Source: [Clostridium] scindens (GTDB lineage Bacteria; Bacillota; Clostridia; Lachnospirales; Lachnospiraceae). From it: DNA of 64,000 nt. The stretch is taken from positions 2,770,001 to 2,834,000 of the forward strand of contig NZ_CP080442.1 in assembly GCF_019597925.1 (NCBI RefSeq), read 5' to 3'. The notes beneath the pieces are model-generated. The model had not been told where the DNA came from and ran no database searches. It saw nothing but the letters and a program-made list of their open reading frames with translations. Below, one piece after another: positions 41,694 to 49,674 of the stretch (the first letter of the stretch is position 1; each line of letters begins with the position of its first letter). A program made the translations under genes and the position numbers.

Positions 41694-44101
41694 CTTTCTG
41701 TCTTAATCCTTTCTATCAGTGCTATCAAGTCGTCAATCGTGGCCTTGCTTGCCACATAACAATCCAAGCCATATTTTTGGGCCGTACGGGCTGTCTGCTC
41801 CCCGATGCATGCAGCCTTGATCTTCGAATAGTCCGCGCCCTTGCTGACGGCGGCAAATCCTTCGACCGTGGAACTGCTGGTAAACGCAACGCAGTCGATC
41901 TTTCCCTTTTCAATCTCTTCCTTCAGGTCGAACCCTTTGCATTGCTGGTATATAGTGGTATAAATCGGAATATCATCCACTATGGCTTTTGCCTCTTGCA
42001 AAATCGGCACCAGTTGCGGATTTGCTATGGCTGCTCTTGGCACAAGTATCTTCTTTTCCTCTATATCCTGCCCAGCCAGCAGTCTTGCAAGGGGCACTCC
42101 GTCATAGACCTTGGGCATCAGATCTGCATGAATGCCTTTCTCCCTCAAGGCCCGCGCCGTCCCCTCGCCGATCACGGCAAATCTTGCCGCATGCAGGCGG
42201 CGGACATCCACCTTCGCCTTTTCCATCTCCTCAAAGAATATACGCACGCCAATCTGGCTGGTAAAAACAATCCAGTCATATGCTTCGATCTTCTCAAAAC
42301 TCTCCTTAAGCCGGCGATTCTTCTTCACCGGAATCGTATCGATTGCCGGGACTTCCAGCACATCCGCACCCAGCAGCCGTAACTTTTCTGCCATAGATGA
42401 CGCCAGTTCCCTTGGCCTTGTCACCAGAACCCGCATCCCCATCAGGGGAAGTTCTTCATACCAGGAAAGCATCCCTGACAGCGCGCACACCTTTCCTACC
42501 ACGATAATCGCGGGCGGACGTATGCCTGCCTCAATTGCAGCCTCCGGCAGGCGCGCTACTGTGGACACCACCTTCTTCTGGCTGGCAGTGGTTCCTTCCT
42601 GGAGTACCGCCGCAGGCATCTCGGGATCTATCCCTGCTTCCAGAAGGCTGGCCATGATCTGTGGAAGCGCTGTTACCCCCATCAAAAATACCAGCGTTCC
42701 TTCCGATTCCACCAGTGCCCGGTAATTGACCGGCTGTTCCTGTCCTTCCTTCTGATGCCCAGTCACGATATGCAGGGAAGATGCATAATCCCTGTGGGTA
42801 ACTGGAATTCCATTGTATGCCGGAACTGCCAGGGAAGAGGTCACTCCCGGCACTACCTCAAATGGAATTTTATGGCGCGCCAGTTCCTCCAATTCTTCTC
42901 CGCCTCTTCCGAACAGGAACGGATCGCCCCCTTTAAGCCGCGCTACCTTGCAGCCTTTTTTCGCCTCCCTGACCAGAATCTGGTTGATCTCCTCCTGTGG
43001 TATGGGATGATGGCCCGCCACTTTCCCAACGTCGATAAAGGTCTTATCCTTCCGGATCGACGCCAGGATATCCTTGCCGACCAGATGATCGTATACGACT
43101 ACATCCGCATCCTCAAGCACTGCCTGCCCTTTCAACGTCATAAGTCCGATATCTCCCGGGCCTGCTCCTACCAGCCATACTTTTCCCTGGCATTTCCTTC
43201 TTTGTTCTAAATCAGGATTTCCATATTCTGCTTCCATGCTGATAGCCAGCTCCCTTCCGATCTTCTCTGCTTCTTCTACCGGGCCCCTTTTCGAACCGAT
43301 GGCATAACTCCCTGTCTCTTCCATATAGTAAAGGCCTTTCATCAAGACCTGGCCATCTATCACTTCTCCATAGGCTGCGACCGGCGAGGAACAGCCACCG
43401 TCCAGATACCGGACAAAAGCCCGTTCCCCCTTGGCAATATATGCATCTTCTTTTTTTCCGTATCCTTCCAGAAAATCATAGTCCATGTCTATCCTCCCCT
43501 GCACCGCCATCGTTCCCTGTCCTGCAGCAGGAAGGATCTCATCCGTGGAAAAATACCGGCTGATCCGGTACTCAAGGCCCAGCCTTTTCAGGCCTGCCGC
43601 TGCCAGAATCAGCGCGTCATATTCTCCCCGGTCTAGTTTTTCAAGCCTGGTGATCACGTTCCCTCTGATGCTTCTAAACTCTGCCTCTTTAAACAGCCTC
43701 TCTGCCTGGATCCTTCTCCGGAAGGAGGAGCAGCCGATGATCCCGCGTCCATCCCATTCTTCCACGCCTTTTGGAAGCACCAGCACGTCACGCACATCTT
43801 CCCTGGGGGAATACCGCACGATTGGAATCACCTTTGATTCATCCATTGGCATATCTTTCAAGCTATGTACTGCAAGGTCTATCCGTCCGTCAAGCAGCGC
43901 CTTATCCAGTTCCTTCACAAACAGGCCCTTGCCTCCGATCTGATCCAAGGTCACATCCAGACGCTTATCGCCGGTTGTCTCCATCGTCATCATTTCCAGC
44001 TCTATCTCCGGATGGCTGCGCCTGATATGCTCCATTACCTTTTCCGTCTGGATAATTGCCAGCCGGCTCTCTCTGCTTCCTACTACGATCTTTCTACTCA
44101 T
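41690..44101 (-). CDS. HemC-CobA-HemD fusion: HMB synthase, uroporphyrinogen-III methyltransferase, uroporphyrinogen-III synthase
   Basis: An 803-residue protein with three enzymes in a row. Residues 1 to about 305: hydroxymethylbilane synthase, with IVVGSRESRLA and the dipyrromethane cysteine in DGGCSSPVAAYG. About 306-552: a SAM-dependent uroporphyrin-III C-methyltransferase with LVGAGPGDIGLMTLKG and ARLKGGDPFLFGRGGEE. About 553-803: uroporphyrinogen-III synthase, starting GMRVLVTRPRELA. Together they convert porphobilinogen to precorrin-2 in one chain, so the product goes to siroheme or cobalamin rather than heme. CobA-HemD fusions are common in Clostridia; addition of HemC is less so. It is read between the precorrin-2 dehydrogenase and hemB. 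Confidence 0.92.
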   Translation of the reverse strand: MSRKIVVGSRESRLAIIQTEKVMEHIRRSHPEIELEMMTMETTGDKRLDVTLDQIGGKGLFVKELDKALLDGRIDLAVHSLKDMPMDESKVIPIVRYSPREDVRDVLVLPKGVEEWDGRGIIGCSSFRRRIQAERLFKEAEFRSIRGNVITRLEKLDRGEYDALILAAAGLKRLGLEYRISRYFSTDEILPAAGQGTMAVQGRIDMDYDFLEGYGKKEDAYIAKGERAFVRYLDGGCSSPVAAYGEVIDGQVLMKGLYYMEETGSYAIGSKRGPVEEAEKIGRELAISMEAEYGNPDLEQRRKCQGKVWLVGAGPGDIGLMTLKGQAVLEDADVVVYDHLVGKDILASIRKDKTFIDVGKVAGHHPIPQEEINQILVREAKKGCKVARLKGGDPFLFGRGGEELEELARHKIPFEVVPGVTSSLAVPAYNGIPVTHRDYASSLHIVTGHQKEGQEQPVNYRALVESEGTLVFLMGVTALPQIMASLLEAGIDPEMPAAVLQEGTTASQKKVVSTVARLPEAAIEAGIRPPAIIVVGKVCALSGMLSWYEELPLMGMRVLVTRPRELASSMAEKLRLLGADVLEVPAIDTIPVKKNRRLKESFEKIEAYDWIVFTSQIGVRIFFEEMEKAKVDVRRLHAARFAVIGEGTARALREKGIHADLMPKVYDGVPLARLLAGQDIEEKKILVPRAAIANPQLVPILQEAKAIVDDIPIYTTIYQQCKGFDLKEEIEKGKIDCVAFTSSSTVEGFAAVSKGADYSKIKAACIGEQTARTAQKYGLDCYVASKATIDDLIALIERIKTER

Positions 44102-44579
44102 TTATACTTATATCCTCTTTTTCTAAATCTTTTAACGCCAGCCGGATCTTTCCTGCCGCCTTTCTGGCTTTGGCATGATCCTGGCCGCTGGCTGTGATTC
44201 CGGCCACAACATTGCCCTGGATGGCAACTGCGGGAAAGTAAAAATCGCACAGTTCCTTCTTGTGCGATGTATTAACCAGAATCCCTCTCTTCCTGCAGCA
44301 TCTGGCAACCTCTTCATTAAGGGCCGCATCGTTGGTAGCTGCCAGTACGATATCTGCCGTATCCAGCAGGCTTTCATGATAAGTACCCCTGTACCACTGC
44401 AAGACTCCGTCCTGCTCAAGCTGACGGATCTCCTGCTCTGCTTCCGGGGCGGCCACCAATATGTCCGACGCAAATGCAGCCAGCGTGCACGCTCTCCTTG
44501 CAGCGACCTTTCCTCCGCCTACAATAACGATTCTTTTCTCTGACAAATCCACAAACATGGGAAAAAATGGCTTTTTCAT
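44094..44579 (-). CDS. Precorrin-2 dehydrogenase
   Basis: A 161-residue NAD-dependent dehydrogenase matching the N-terminal part of CysG/Met8/SirC. It has MFVDLSEKRIVIVGGGKVAARRACTL, VLAATND near residue 80, and a DFYFPAVAIQGNVVAGITASG region. It converts precorrin-2 to sirohydrochlorin, here to feed CbiK. It has no ferrochelatase or methyltransferase domain. The start at 44579 is the third codon of a longer reading; AAGGA is 6 bases from it and abuts the upstream ATG. It is the first gene of the hem operon, from a promoter at 44610-44638. Confidence 0.9.
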   Translation of the reverse strand: MKKPFFPMFVDLSEKRIVIVGGGKVAARRACTLAAFASDILVAAPEAEQEIRQLEQDGVLQWYRGTYHESLLDTADIVLAATNDAALNEEVARCCRKRGILVNTSHKKELCDFYFPAVAIQGNVVAGITASGQDHAKARKAAGKIRLALKDLEKEDISINE

Positions 44580-44609
44580 ACGCATTCCTTTCTTTCAATC
44601 ACTTTTACT

Positions 44610-44638
44610 ATCATAGCATATGTTTTATAAAATTTCAG
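44610..44638 (-). promoter_or_regulatory. Probable promoter of the precorrin-2 dehydrogenase-hem operon
   Basis: On the minus strand TATGAT (44610-44615) and CTGAAA (44633-44638), 17 bases apart. No riboswitch is visible in this short gap. Confidence 0.5.
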
Positions 44639-44689
44639 CATACTAACAGCAGTACGATTATTACAGACTAAACGGAGACGATACCTATT

Positions 44690-45157
44690 ATGGACAATGC
44701 TATATTACAGGAACTCTACGATTATTATAAAGAAGACCCTTCTCTTTCCCAGTCGGAACTGATCATCTCCATGCTGACGCGGATACAGGAGGCTGTTGGA
44801 TACGTATCCAAAGACGTTCAGGAAGAGGTGGCCCGGCTCGCGGGAGTAAACCGCGGCTATGTGGCTGCCATCATCAAGAACCTGCCCCATCTGCATGCAC
44901 AGGCATTCCGCCATGAGATCCGTGTCTGCATCTCCGACAGATGCAAGGCCAGAGGAGGTTCCGATCTTTTGAAAAAACTACAAGAACTCCTCAAGATCAA
45001 GCCTGGCCAAGTGACAAAAGACGGCGTTTTTCTGCTCAATACCGAATACTGCATGCACAACTGCATGCATGGCCCGAATCTGAAAATAGACGGACGCATC
45101 TATGAAAATGTACAGATATCTCAATTGCCGCAATTATTGGAACAACTCCGGCATTAA
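44690..45157 (+). CDS. Solitary NuoE-like [2Fe-2S] protein
   Basis: A 155-residue protein of the NuoE fold. The helical start (MLTRIQEAVGYVSKDVQEEVARLAGV) is followed by cluster cysteines in CISDRCKARGG and CMHNCMHGP. It has no neighbouring NuoF or hydrogenase subunit: it is transcribed alone, divergent from the precorrin-2 dehydrogenase and upstream of cbiK. An electron-transfer role for the tetrapyrrole region is possible. The ATG is preceded by a weak GGAG site. Confidence 0.8.
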   Translation: MDNAILQELYDYYKEDPSLSQSELIISMLTRIQEAVGYVSKDVQEEVARLAGVNRGYVAAIIKNLPHLHAQAFRHEIRVCISDRCKARGGSDLLKKLQELLKIKPGQVTKDGVFLLNTEYCMHNCMHGPNLKIDGRIYENVQISQLPQLLEQLRH

Positions 45158-45161
45158 TCGT

Positions 45162-45190
45162 TTGACAGTTTCTCTCCCTTATTGTATGAT
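45162..45190 (+). promoter_or_regulatory. Promoter of cbiK
   Basis: TTGACA at 45162-45167 and TATGAT at 45185-45190, 17 bases apart, just after the NuoE-like stop. No cobalamin riboswitch lies between it and cbiK. Confidence 0.8.
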
Positions 45191-45263
45191 AACAATCAGC
45201 AGCGGCCAAGTCCGGCAGGACTCCGCGAATATTACCACGACTTTAGTAAGGAGAGACGAATAT

Positions 45264-46049
45264 ATGGATGCAAAAAAAGGAATTCTTGTGGTCAGTTTTG
45301 GAACCAGCCATCCCACAACCCGGGCTGCCACGATTGACGCGATCGAAGACAGCATAAGCAAGGCCTTTCCCCATATCCGGGTTTATCGGGCCTGGACCAG
45401 CAAGATGATCATAGCCAAGATCAGGAAAAACACGATGGAAAGAATCCCCACCGTAAGCGAGGCCCTTTGCCAGATGGCTGAGGACGGGATCACAGATGTA
45501 TATATCCAGCCCACCCACGTAATTAACGGAATCGAAAATGACCAGATGAAGGCAGATGCCATGGCGCTTAAGGACTCCTTTCACTCCATTTCTTTTGGAA
45601 TGCCGCTGCTATCTTCCACGCAGGATATGGAAGAACTGATCCATATAATCACAGAAGCATTTCCATCACTGGCAGATGACGAAGTCCTGATCCTGATGGG
45701 CCACGGAAGCGACCACTACACCAATACAGCCTACGCGGCGCTTGATTATATGTTTAAGGAGAAGGGCCACCCCAACATCTATGTGGGGACGGTAGAGGCT
45801 TATCCCTCTCTGGATCATATCCTTTGCAGGCTGCCGAAAAAGAAAGTACGCAGAATCCACCTGACTCCGCTCATGATCGTTGCCGGAGACCACGCCATCC
45901 ATGATATGGCCGGAGATTCCAATGAATCCTGGGCCAGCATATGCAAAGATGCCGGATATGACGTAGCCTGCCATCTGACCGGACTTGGCGAATATCCTGC
46001 TATCCGCCGCCTCATCATCCGCCATCTCTTTAGCGCCCTGAATCCATAA
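45264..46049 (+). CDS. cbiK: Sirohydrochlorin cobaltochelatase
   Basis: A 261-residue chelatase of the CbiK type that inserts cobalt into sirohydrochlorin, the entry step of the anaerobic cobalamin pathway. It opens GILVVSFGTSHPTT; a metal-binding histidine lies in LMGHGSDHYTN near residue 145 and another in AGDHAIHDMAGD near 207. No signal peptide is present, so it is cytoplasmic. The ATG has AAGGAGA 10 bases upstream; a longer reading runs back into the preceding gene and is rejected. It converges on cbiO, with about 20 bases between their stops. Confidence 0.94.
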   Translation: MDAKKGILVVSFGTSHPTTRAATIDAIEDSISKAFPHIRVYRAWTSKMIIAKIRKNTMERIPTVSEALCQMAEDGITDVYIQPTHVINGIENDQMKADAMALKDSFHSISFGMPLLSSTQDMEELIHIITEAFPSLADDEVLILMGHGSDHYTNTAYAALDYMFKEKGHPNIYVGTVEAYPSLDHILCRLPKKKVRRIHLTPLMIVAGDHAIHDMAGDSNESWASICKDAGYDVACHLTGLGEYPAIRRLIIRHLFSALNP

Positions 46050-46069
46050 GGCTGTCTGTTTTGGACGAC

Positions 46070-46885
46070 TTATTCTTTCCCTGCGCCGCTTCTTAGTTCT
46101 CCAATCGTTCTGGGAAGCGGATGCAGGCCATAGATCTGTCCAATCTGGAATAATAAAGGTTTCTCTAAGCCGCATCTGTCCAGCAAGCCTCCCCGGGCAA
46201 ATAGTTCTTCAGGCCTGCCGTCCGCCTCCAGCATTCCATCATGAAAAACCAAAATCCGATCCGCCCATTCCCAAGCAAAATCAACATCATGAGTTGCAAT
46301 CACAAGTCCCATTCCCTGTTGGCTCATCTTATCAAGATTTCTCTTAAGCATTCTGCAGTTGGAAGGATCCAGACTGGATGCCGGCTCATCCAGCAGCAGC
46401 ATCCGTGGGCGCATAGCCAGTACATCCGCAATACTCACTCGCTTCTTCTCGCCCCCGGACAGGTAATGAGGCGCTCTACGGCGAAAGTCCTCCAGTCCCA
46501 TGCTGCCAATTGCATCTTCTACTCTTTCCCTTACTTCGCCCTCCGGTATCTTCAAATTCATCGGGCCAAAACTGACCTCAGCCTCAACGGTGCCTGCAAT
46601 CAGCTGACTGTCCGCATCCTGAAACACCAGTCCTACCTTCTGGCGCAATTCCAGAATCTCCCGTTTTTTCCAATGAATTTCTTCCCCGTCCAGGAATATC
46701 TTTCCTGTCTGAGGCTTAAGAATCCCGTTAGCACATAGGAAAAAGGTACTTTTCCCTGCCCCATTATTCCCCAGGATGGCAATCCTCTCCCCCTGGTAGA
46801 TCGTAACATCCACATTTTTTAAGGCATCCCGTTCTCCGTCATAACTATATGAAACCTTTTCAAATCGTAATATTTCTGCCATCAT
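46070..46885 (-). CDS. cbiO: Cobalt ECF transporter ATPase CbiO
   Basis: A 271-residue ABC ATPase. Walker A is GNNGAGKST near residue 38, the Q loop is VGLVFQDADSQLI, the signature is LSGGEKKRVSIA near 145 and Walker B is MLLLDEPASSLD near 165. It powers the CbiMNQ energy-coupling-factor complex for Co2+ import. It is the last gene of cbiM-N-Q-O, all on the minus strand. Confidence 0.96.
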   Translation of the reverse strand: MMAEILRFEKVSYSYDGERDALKNVDVTIYQGERIAILGNNGAGKSTFFLCANGILKPQTGKIFLDGEEIHWKKREILELRQKVGLVFQDADSQLIAGTVEAEVSFGPMNLKIPEGEVRERVEDAIGSMGLEDFRRRAPHYLSGGEKKRVSIADVLAMRPRMLLLDEPASSLDPSNCRMLKRNLDKMSQQGMGLVIATHDVDFAWEWADRILVFHDGMLEADGRPEELFARGGLLDRCGLEKPLLFQIGQIYGLHPLPRTIGELRSGAGKE

Positions 46886-46902
46886 CTTCTCCTATCACAG
46901 AC

Positions 46903-47811
46903 CTATCTGGCCATCACGCACAACGCAAGTTCCAAGACTGCCAGGAATAGGGCGCCTGCGACATATATGGGCTTCCATTCTCTCCTCGTCTCCAGGAACC
47001 GGATGCTTCCGTCAAAACATCGACTTTCCATTGCGTCAAAGTTACGGCTGGCCTGACGATAACTGTATGCCAGCAAGTTCGAATAGATCCTTCCTGTCGT
47101 CCGGATGCCGGTGGGATAATCCAGATAACCCAGCCTGCTCATCGCCGAGTTCTTCATAGCATCATGCATATGGAACAAAAGGAAGATGTACCGGTAGATC
47201 AGATACATCAGTTCCGTCACCACATCCGGGCAACGCAGCCTTCTAAGCACGCCAATGATCTCTGACAGCGGCGTGCTCAGGCTAAGCAAATATAATGCGC
47301 TGACCGCTCCCAGCGCTCTTGCCATTACCAGCATAGCCCTTGCCTGTGCCGCCTTCGTCACGCACAGATAACCTATTCCGATGAAAATACTAAGATCCCC
47401 TTTATCGGAAGGGCTATACTCCCACAAAAGCGCAAGGCCGCTGAGCATTAGGAAGGACAGCGGCACGGCAATCAGCTGGAGGTAGGTACTTATCTTTACT
47501 CCTCCTGCGAATATGGCTGCCAGCGCAAGAACAACCGCGATCTGGATCCCTATCACCGGTTTTCCTGCACAGATACTGCTTGCCATCAGACTGATGGCAA
47601 GCAGTATCTTAAGAAGAGGAGGCACTTGGGATAGCCGGGACCTTCCTGCCAGCTGGTCAATCTCGACTCTATTTTCTTTGCCGTGCCCATGCCCGCTCCA
47701 CAGGAATAGTCCTGCCGCGCAGACGCATAGCAGCAGCAAGGCTCCATTTGATATGTAATTATAAAACAGGCACCAGACCACGCTGGCCGCCAGGAATCCC
47801 GTGATAATCAT
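46903..47811 (-). CDS. cbiQ: Cobalt ECF transporter membrane subunit CbiQ
   Basis: A 302-residue membrane protein with several hydrophobic helices and the CbiQ/EcfT ATPase-contact motifs: ARAMLVMARALGAVSAL and AMESRCFDGSIR, the latter holding the A-R-C-F-type coupling helix. It transmits ATP hydrolysis to the CbiM/N substrate-binding part. It is longer than typical CbiQ (about 225-260 residues) because of an N-terminal hydrophobic extension of some 60 residues. Confidence 0.9.
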   Translation of the reverse strand: MIITGFLAASVVWCLFYNYISNGALLLLCVCAAGLFLWSGHGHGKENRVEIDQLAGRSRLSQVPPLLKILLAISLMASSICAGKPVIGIQIAVVLALAAIFAGGVKISTYLQLIAVPLSFLMLSGLALLWEYSPSDKGDLSIFIGIGYLCVTKAAQARAMLVMARALGAVSALYLLSLSTPLSEIIGVLRRLRCPDVVTELMYLIYRYIFLLFHMHDAMKNSAMSRLGYLDYPTGIRTTGRIYSNLLAYSYRQASRNFDAMESRCFDGSIRFLETRREWKPIYVAGALFLAVLELALCVMAR

Positions 47812-47814
47812 CTT

Positions 47815-48141
47815 CTACTCATCCTGCTTCATATATTTCTTTCGAGCCACCAGGTACCCAAAACAGTAGGAGATAATGCCTACTCCAATCCCTGTCTGCA
47901 CGCAGAAGATCAGGCTTTCGATCTCTCCCGGAATCTCTCCTCCAATAAACCTTTCAAGAACTGGCGTAAACCATGGCGTATATTCCCTGCCTGTCACTTC
48001 ATCGACCATCTGGCTTCCCGCATCATCGCTGCCTCCAAACTCCGCTCCTTTCCTGGCGATAAAGGGAACGATAATCAGCAGAAGGCTTACAATGATTAAA
48101 ATAATTACAAGTGTCTTGTTTGATTTCTTACTATCTGGCAT
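47815..48141 (-). CDS. cbiN: Cobalt transport protein CbiN
   Basis: A 108-residue protein with two hydrophobic segments (residues about 12-28 and 80-98) and an outside loop containing FGGSDDAGSQMVDE. It is the small partner of CbiM in the cobalt importer. It overlaps cbiM by 11 bases. Confidence 0.9.
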   Translation of the reverse strand: MPDSKKSNKTLVIILIIVSLLLIIVPFIARKGAEFGGSDDAGSQMVDEVTGREYTPWFTPVLERFIGGEIPGEIESLIFCVQTGIGVGIISYCFGYLVARKKYMKQDE

Positions 48142-48901
48142 CTGCTTTCTCCTTTCCCATAAATCCGATCGCGCGAAGTTCAGGTGCTGCGAAACTCTCC
48201 ATGCCCATGATGATCAATACGGTAAGAATTCCTTCCAAGATTGCAAGCGGCAGCTGCGTAGGCGCAAAAACGCCCAGGAATTTGACGGCGCTTAAAGCCA
48301 CGCCTCCGCTGGCGCTTGGATATGCCACTGCCAGCTGGATGCTGGTTACGCAATAAGTCAGCAGATCTCCCAGACATGCTGCTAAAAATATGGTTGCCTT
48401 CCTGTTCCAGTTTAATTTCTTACCAATTGCATAAATGCCAAAACTTAAAAACGGTCCCGCAATTGCCATGCTGAAAGTATTCGCTCCCAGCGTGGTCAGA
48501 CCGCCGTGCGCCAGCAAGATTGCCTGGAATAGCAGCACAATGATGCCAAGCACGCTGACTGCCGTCGGTCCAAACAGAATGGCTCCCAGCCCGGTTCCTG
48601 TCATATGGCTGCAGCTGCCCGTCACGGACGGAATCTTCAGAGAAGATATGACAAAGATAAATGCGCCTGACATAGCAAGCAGAATTAGCGCCTTTCTCTG
48701 CTTCAGCATGGTATGGCGAAGGCTGATCACGCCCGCAGCCAGAAACGGGATACTGACGGCCCCCCAGGCAATGCAGTGACCGGCTGGCAGATACCCCTCC
48801 ATTATATGCATGGCCTGCGAATCGAACCCACACAAATATAGACCAGCGGCAAATGCGGAAAAGAGCCATAGCCTTTTTTCTAATTTTGTCCAGTTTTTCA
48901 T
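48131..48901 (-). CDS. cbiM: Cobalt-specific substrate subunit CbiM
   Basis: A 256-residue membrane protein. After an N-terminal hydrophobic leader it has the CbiM signature AMHIMEGYLPAGHCIAWG, whose histidines bind Co2+. Further conserved pieces are SVTGSCSHMTGTGLGAILFGP and LTTLGANTFSMAIAGP. The leader may be a cleaved signal that leaves Met-His at the new N-terminus, as reported for the family. The transcript passes a cobalamin riboswitch and its terminator before the ATG, so B12 should repress cobalt uptake. AGGAGG lies 11 bases upstream. Confidence 0.95.
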   Translation of the reverse strand: MKNWTKLEKRLWLFSAFAAGLYLCGFDSQAMHIMEGYLPAGHCIAWGAVSIPFLAAGVISLRHTMLKQRKALILLAMSGAFIFVISSLKIPSVTGSCSHMTGTGLGAILFGPTAVSVLGIIVLLFQAILLAHGGLTTLGANTFSMAIAGPFLSFGIYAIGKKLNWNRKATIFLAACLGDLLTYCVTSIQLAVAYPSASGGVALSAVKFLGVFAPTQLPLAILEGILTVLIIMGMESFAAPELRAIGFMGKEKADAR

Positions 48902-48976
48902 GTTGCTTCATTCCTCCTACTTCATGTTATAGTCAGGGATTTCCTTCTATGCGCAGGAATCTATATTTCTGCATGC

Positions 48977-49015
48977 AAAAAGGCTATGGCAATCTCTACA
49001 TTTATTGCCATAGCC
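48977..49015 (-). terminator. Riboswitch-linked terminator ahead of cbiM
   Basis: On the minus strand GGCTATGGCAAT pairs exactly with ATTGCCATAGCC (10-base loop), followed by TTTTTG. It lies 76 bases upstream of cbiM and would be favoured when cobalamin binds. Confidence 0.88.
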
Positions 49016-49065
49016 GTATTTCTATGCAAACAAAACCAATTGCTCCATCCATTCTATGAAACAAT

Positions 49066-49252
49066 CAGCAATCCCTCTTCTTGTAGGTCTTCTGACTCGC
49101 GCTTACGACACTTGCTTGAAGTCCCAGCGCCTGCATTCTGCCTTCTCGGTTTCCCAATGACTGGCTTTCGCCAACGAATGACAGGCTCGGCGCATACAGC
49201 GGCGGTACCGTCCAGGATTCGCACCTGATTCCCTTGTCCATTCATATTGCTG
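49066..49252 (-). ncRNA. Cobalamin riboswitch
   Basis: The minus-strand leader of cbiMNQO has the B12 box AGTCAGAAGACCT (49085-49097) and, upstream, GGTGCGAATCCTGG followed by GCCGCTGTA (49196-49225), the conserved aptamer blocks. CAGCAAT at 49246-49252 pairs with ATTGCTG at 49066-49072 as the closing P1 helix. It should switch off cobalt transport when cobalamin is plentiful, through the terminator at 48977-49015. Confidence 0.9.
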
Positions 49253-49297
49253 CTACCACAATATGACCACAATGAGTTCCTAATTTATTTGCTTTTG

Positions 49298-49326
49298 AGT
49301 TTACACCATCTTCCACTATCTGTCAA
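49298..49326 (-). promoter_or_regulatory. Promoter of the cbiMNQO transcript
   Basis: On the minus strand TTGACA (49321-49326) and TAAACT (49298-49303), 17 bases apart. The -35 box overlaps the 3' end of the Crh-like gene. Confidence 0.7.
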
Positions 49327-49562
49327 TGCAATTCAAAGTTCCCGAAATACCTGTCCGTCAGGCCTTCATCCTCCCCGTTTACCACCAGATGCATCGGCAT
49401 CCCCATCTGGATCGTCATCATTCCCATTAAAGATTTTCCGTCAATGACGACTCTCTTATCCGAAACATCCTTTACATCTATATCTGACTTCATTTTTTGG
49501 CACGCTTTGCAGAAACTTAATATCTGTCCCGGCGTGACAAACTTTACCGTCTTTTTTACCAT
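49323..49562 (-). CDS. HPr-like protein lacking the active-site histidine (Crh-like)
   Basis: A 79-residue protein matching the HPr fold. The regulatory serine region is present, GKSLMGMMTIQMG near residues 42-54, corresponding to Ser46 of HPr. The GLHARPA active-site stretch is replaced by TPGQILSFCKACQ, so the histidine that takes phosphate from EI is gone. This is the pattern of Crh-type regulators, which act through CcpA and not in sugar transport. It lies upstream of the cobalamin riboswitch leader in the same direction. The ATG follows GAGG. Confidence 0.75.
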   Translation of the reverse strand: MVKKTVKFVTPGQILSFCKACQKMKSDIDVKDVSDKRVVIDGKSLMGMMTIQMGMPMHLVVNGEDEGLTDRYFGNFELH

Positions 49563-49628
49563 CCTGATAACCTCCTCTTTTCCTTATACCTTTTGTAGTA
49601 TATAATGAGATTCAGAAATTGTATAATA

Positions 49629-49659
49629 CATATATGAAATAGTTGATATATCATATATG
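49629..49659. promoter_or_regulatory. Inverted repeat in the LysR gene leader
   Basis: CATATATGA (49629-49637) and TCATATATG (49651-49659) are exact inverted repeats separated by 13 bases, immediately ahead of the LysR ribosome-binding site. The size fits a LysR-type autoregulatory site (inference). Confidence 0.6.
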
Positions 49660-49674
49660 CATAACGGAGGTATT

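Noticed and set aside
45191..45263. Possible second cobalamin riboswitch before cbiK
   Set aside because: The gap is too short and lacks the B12 box.
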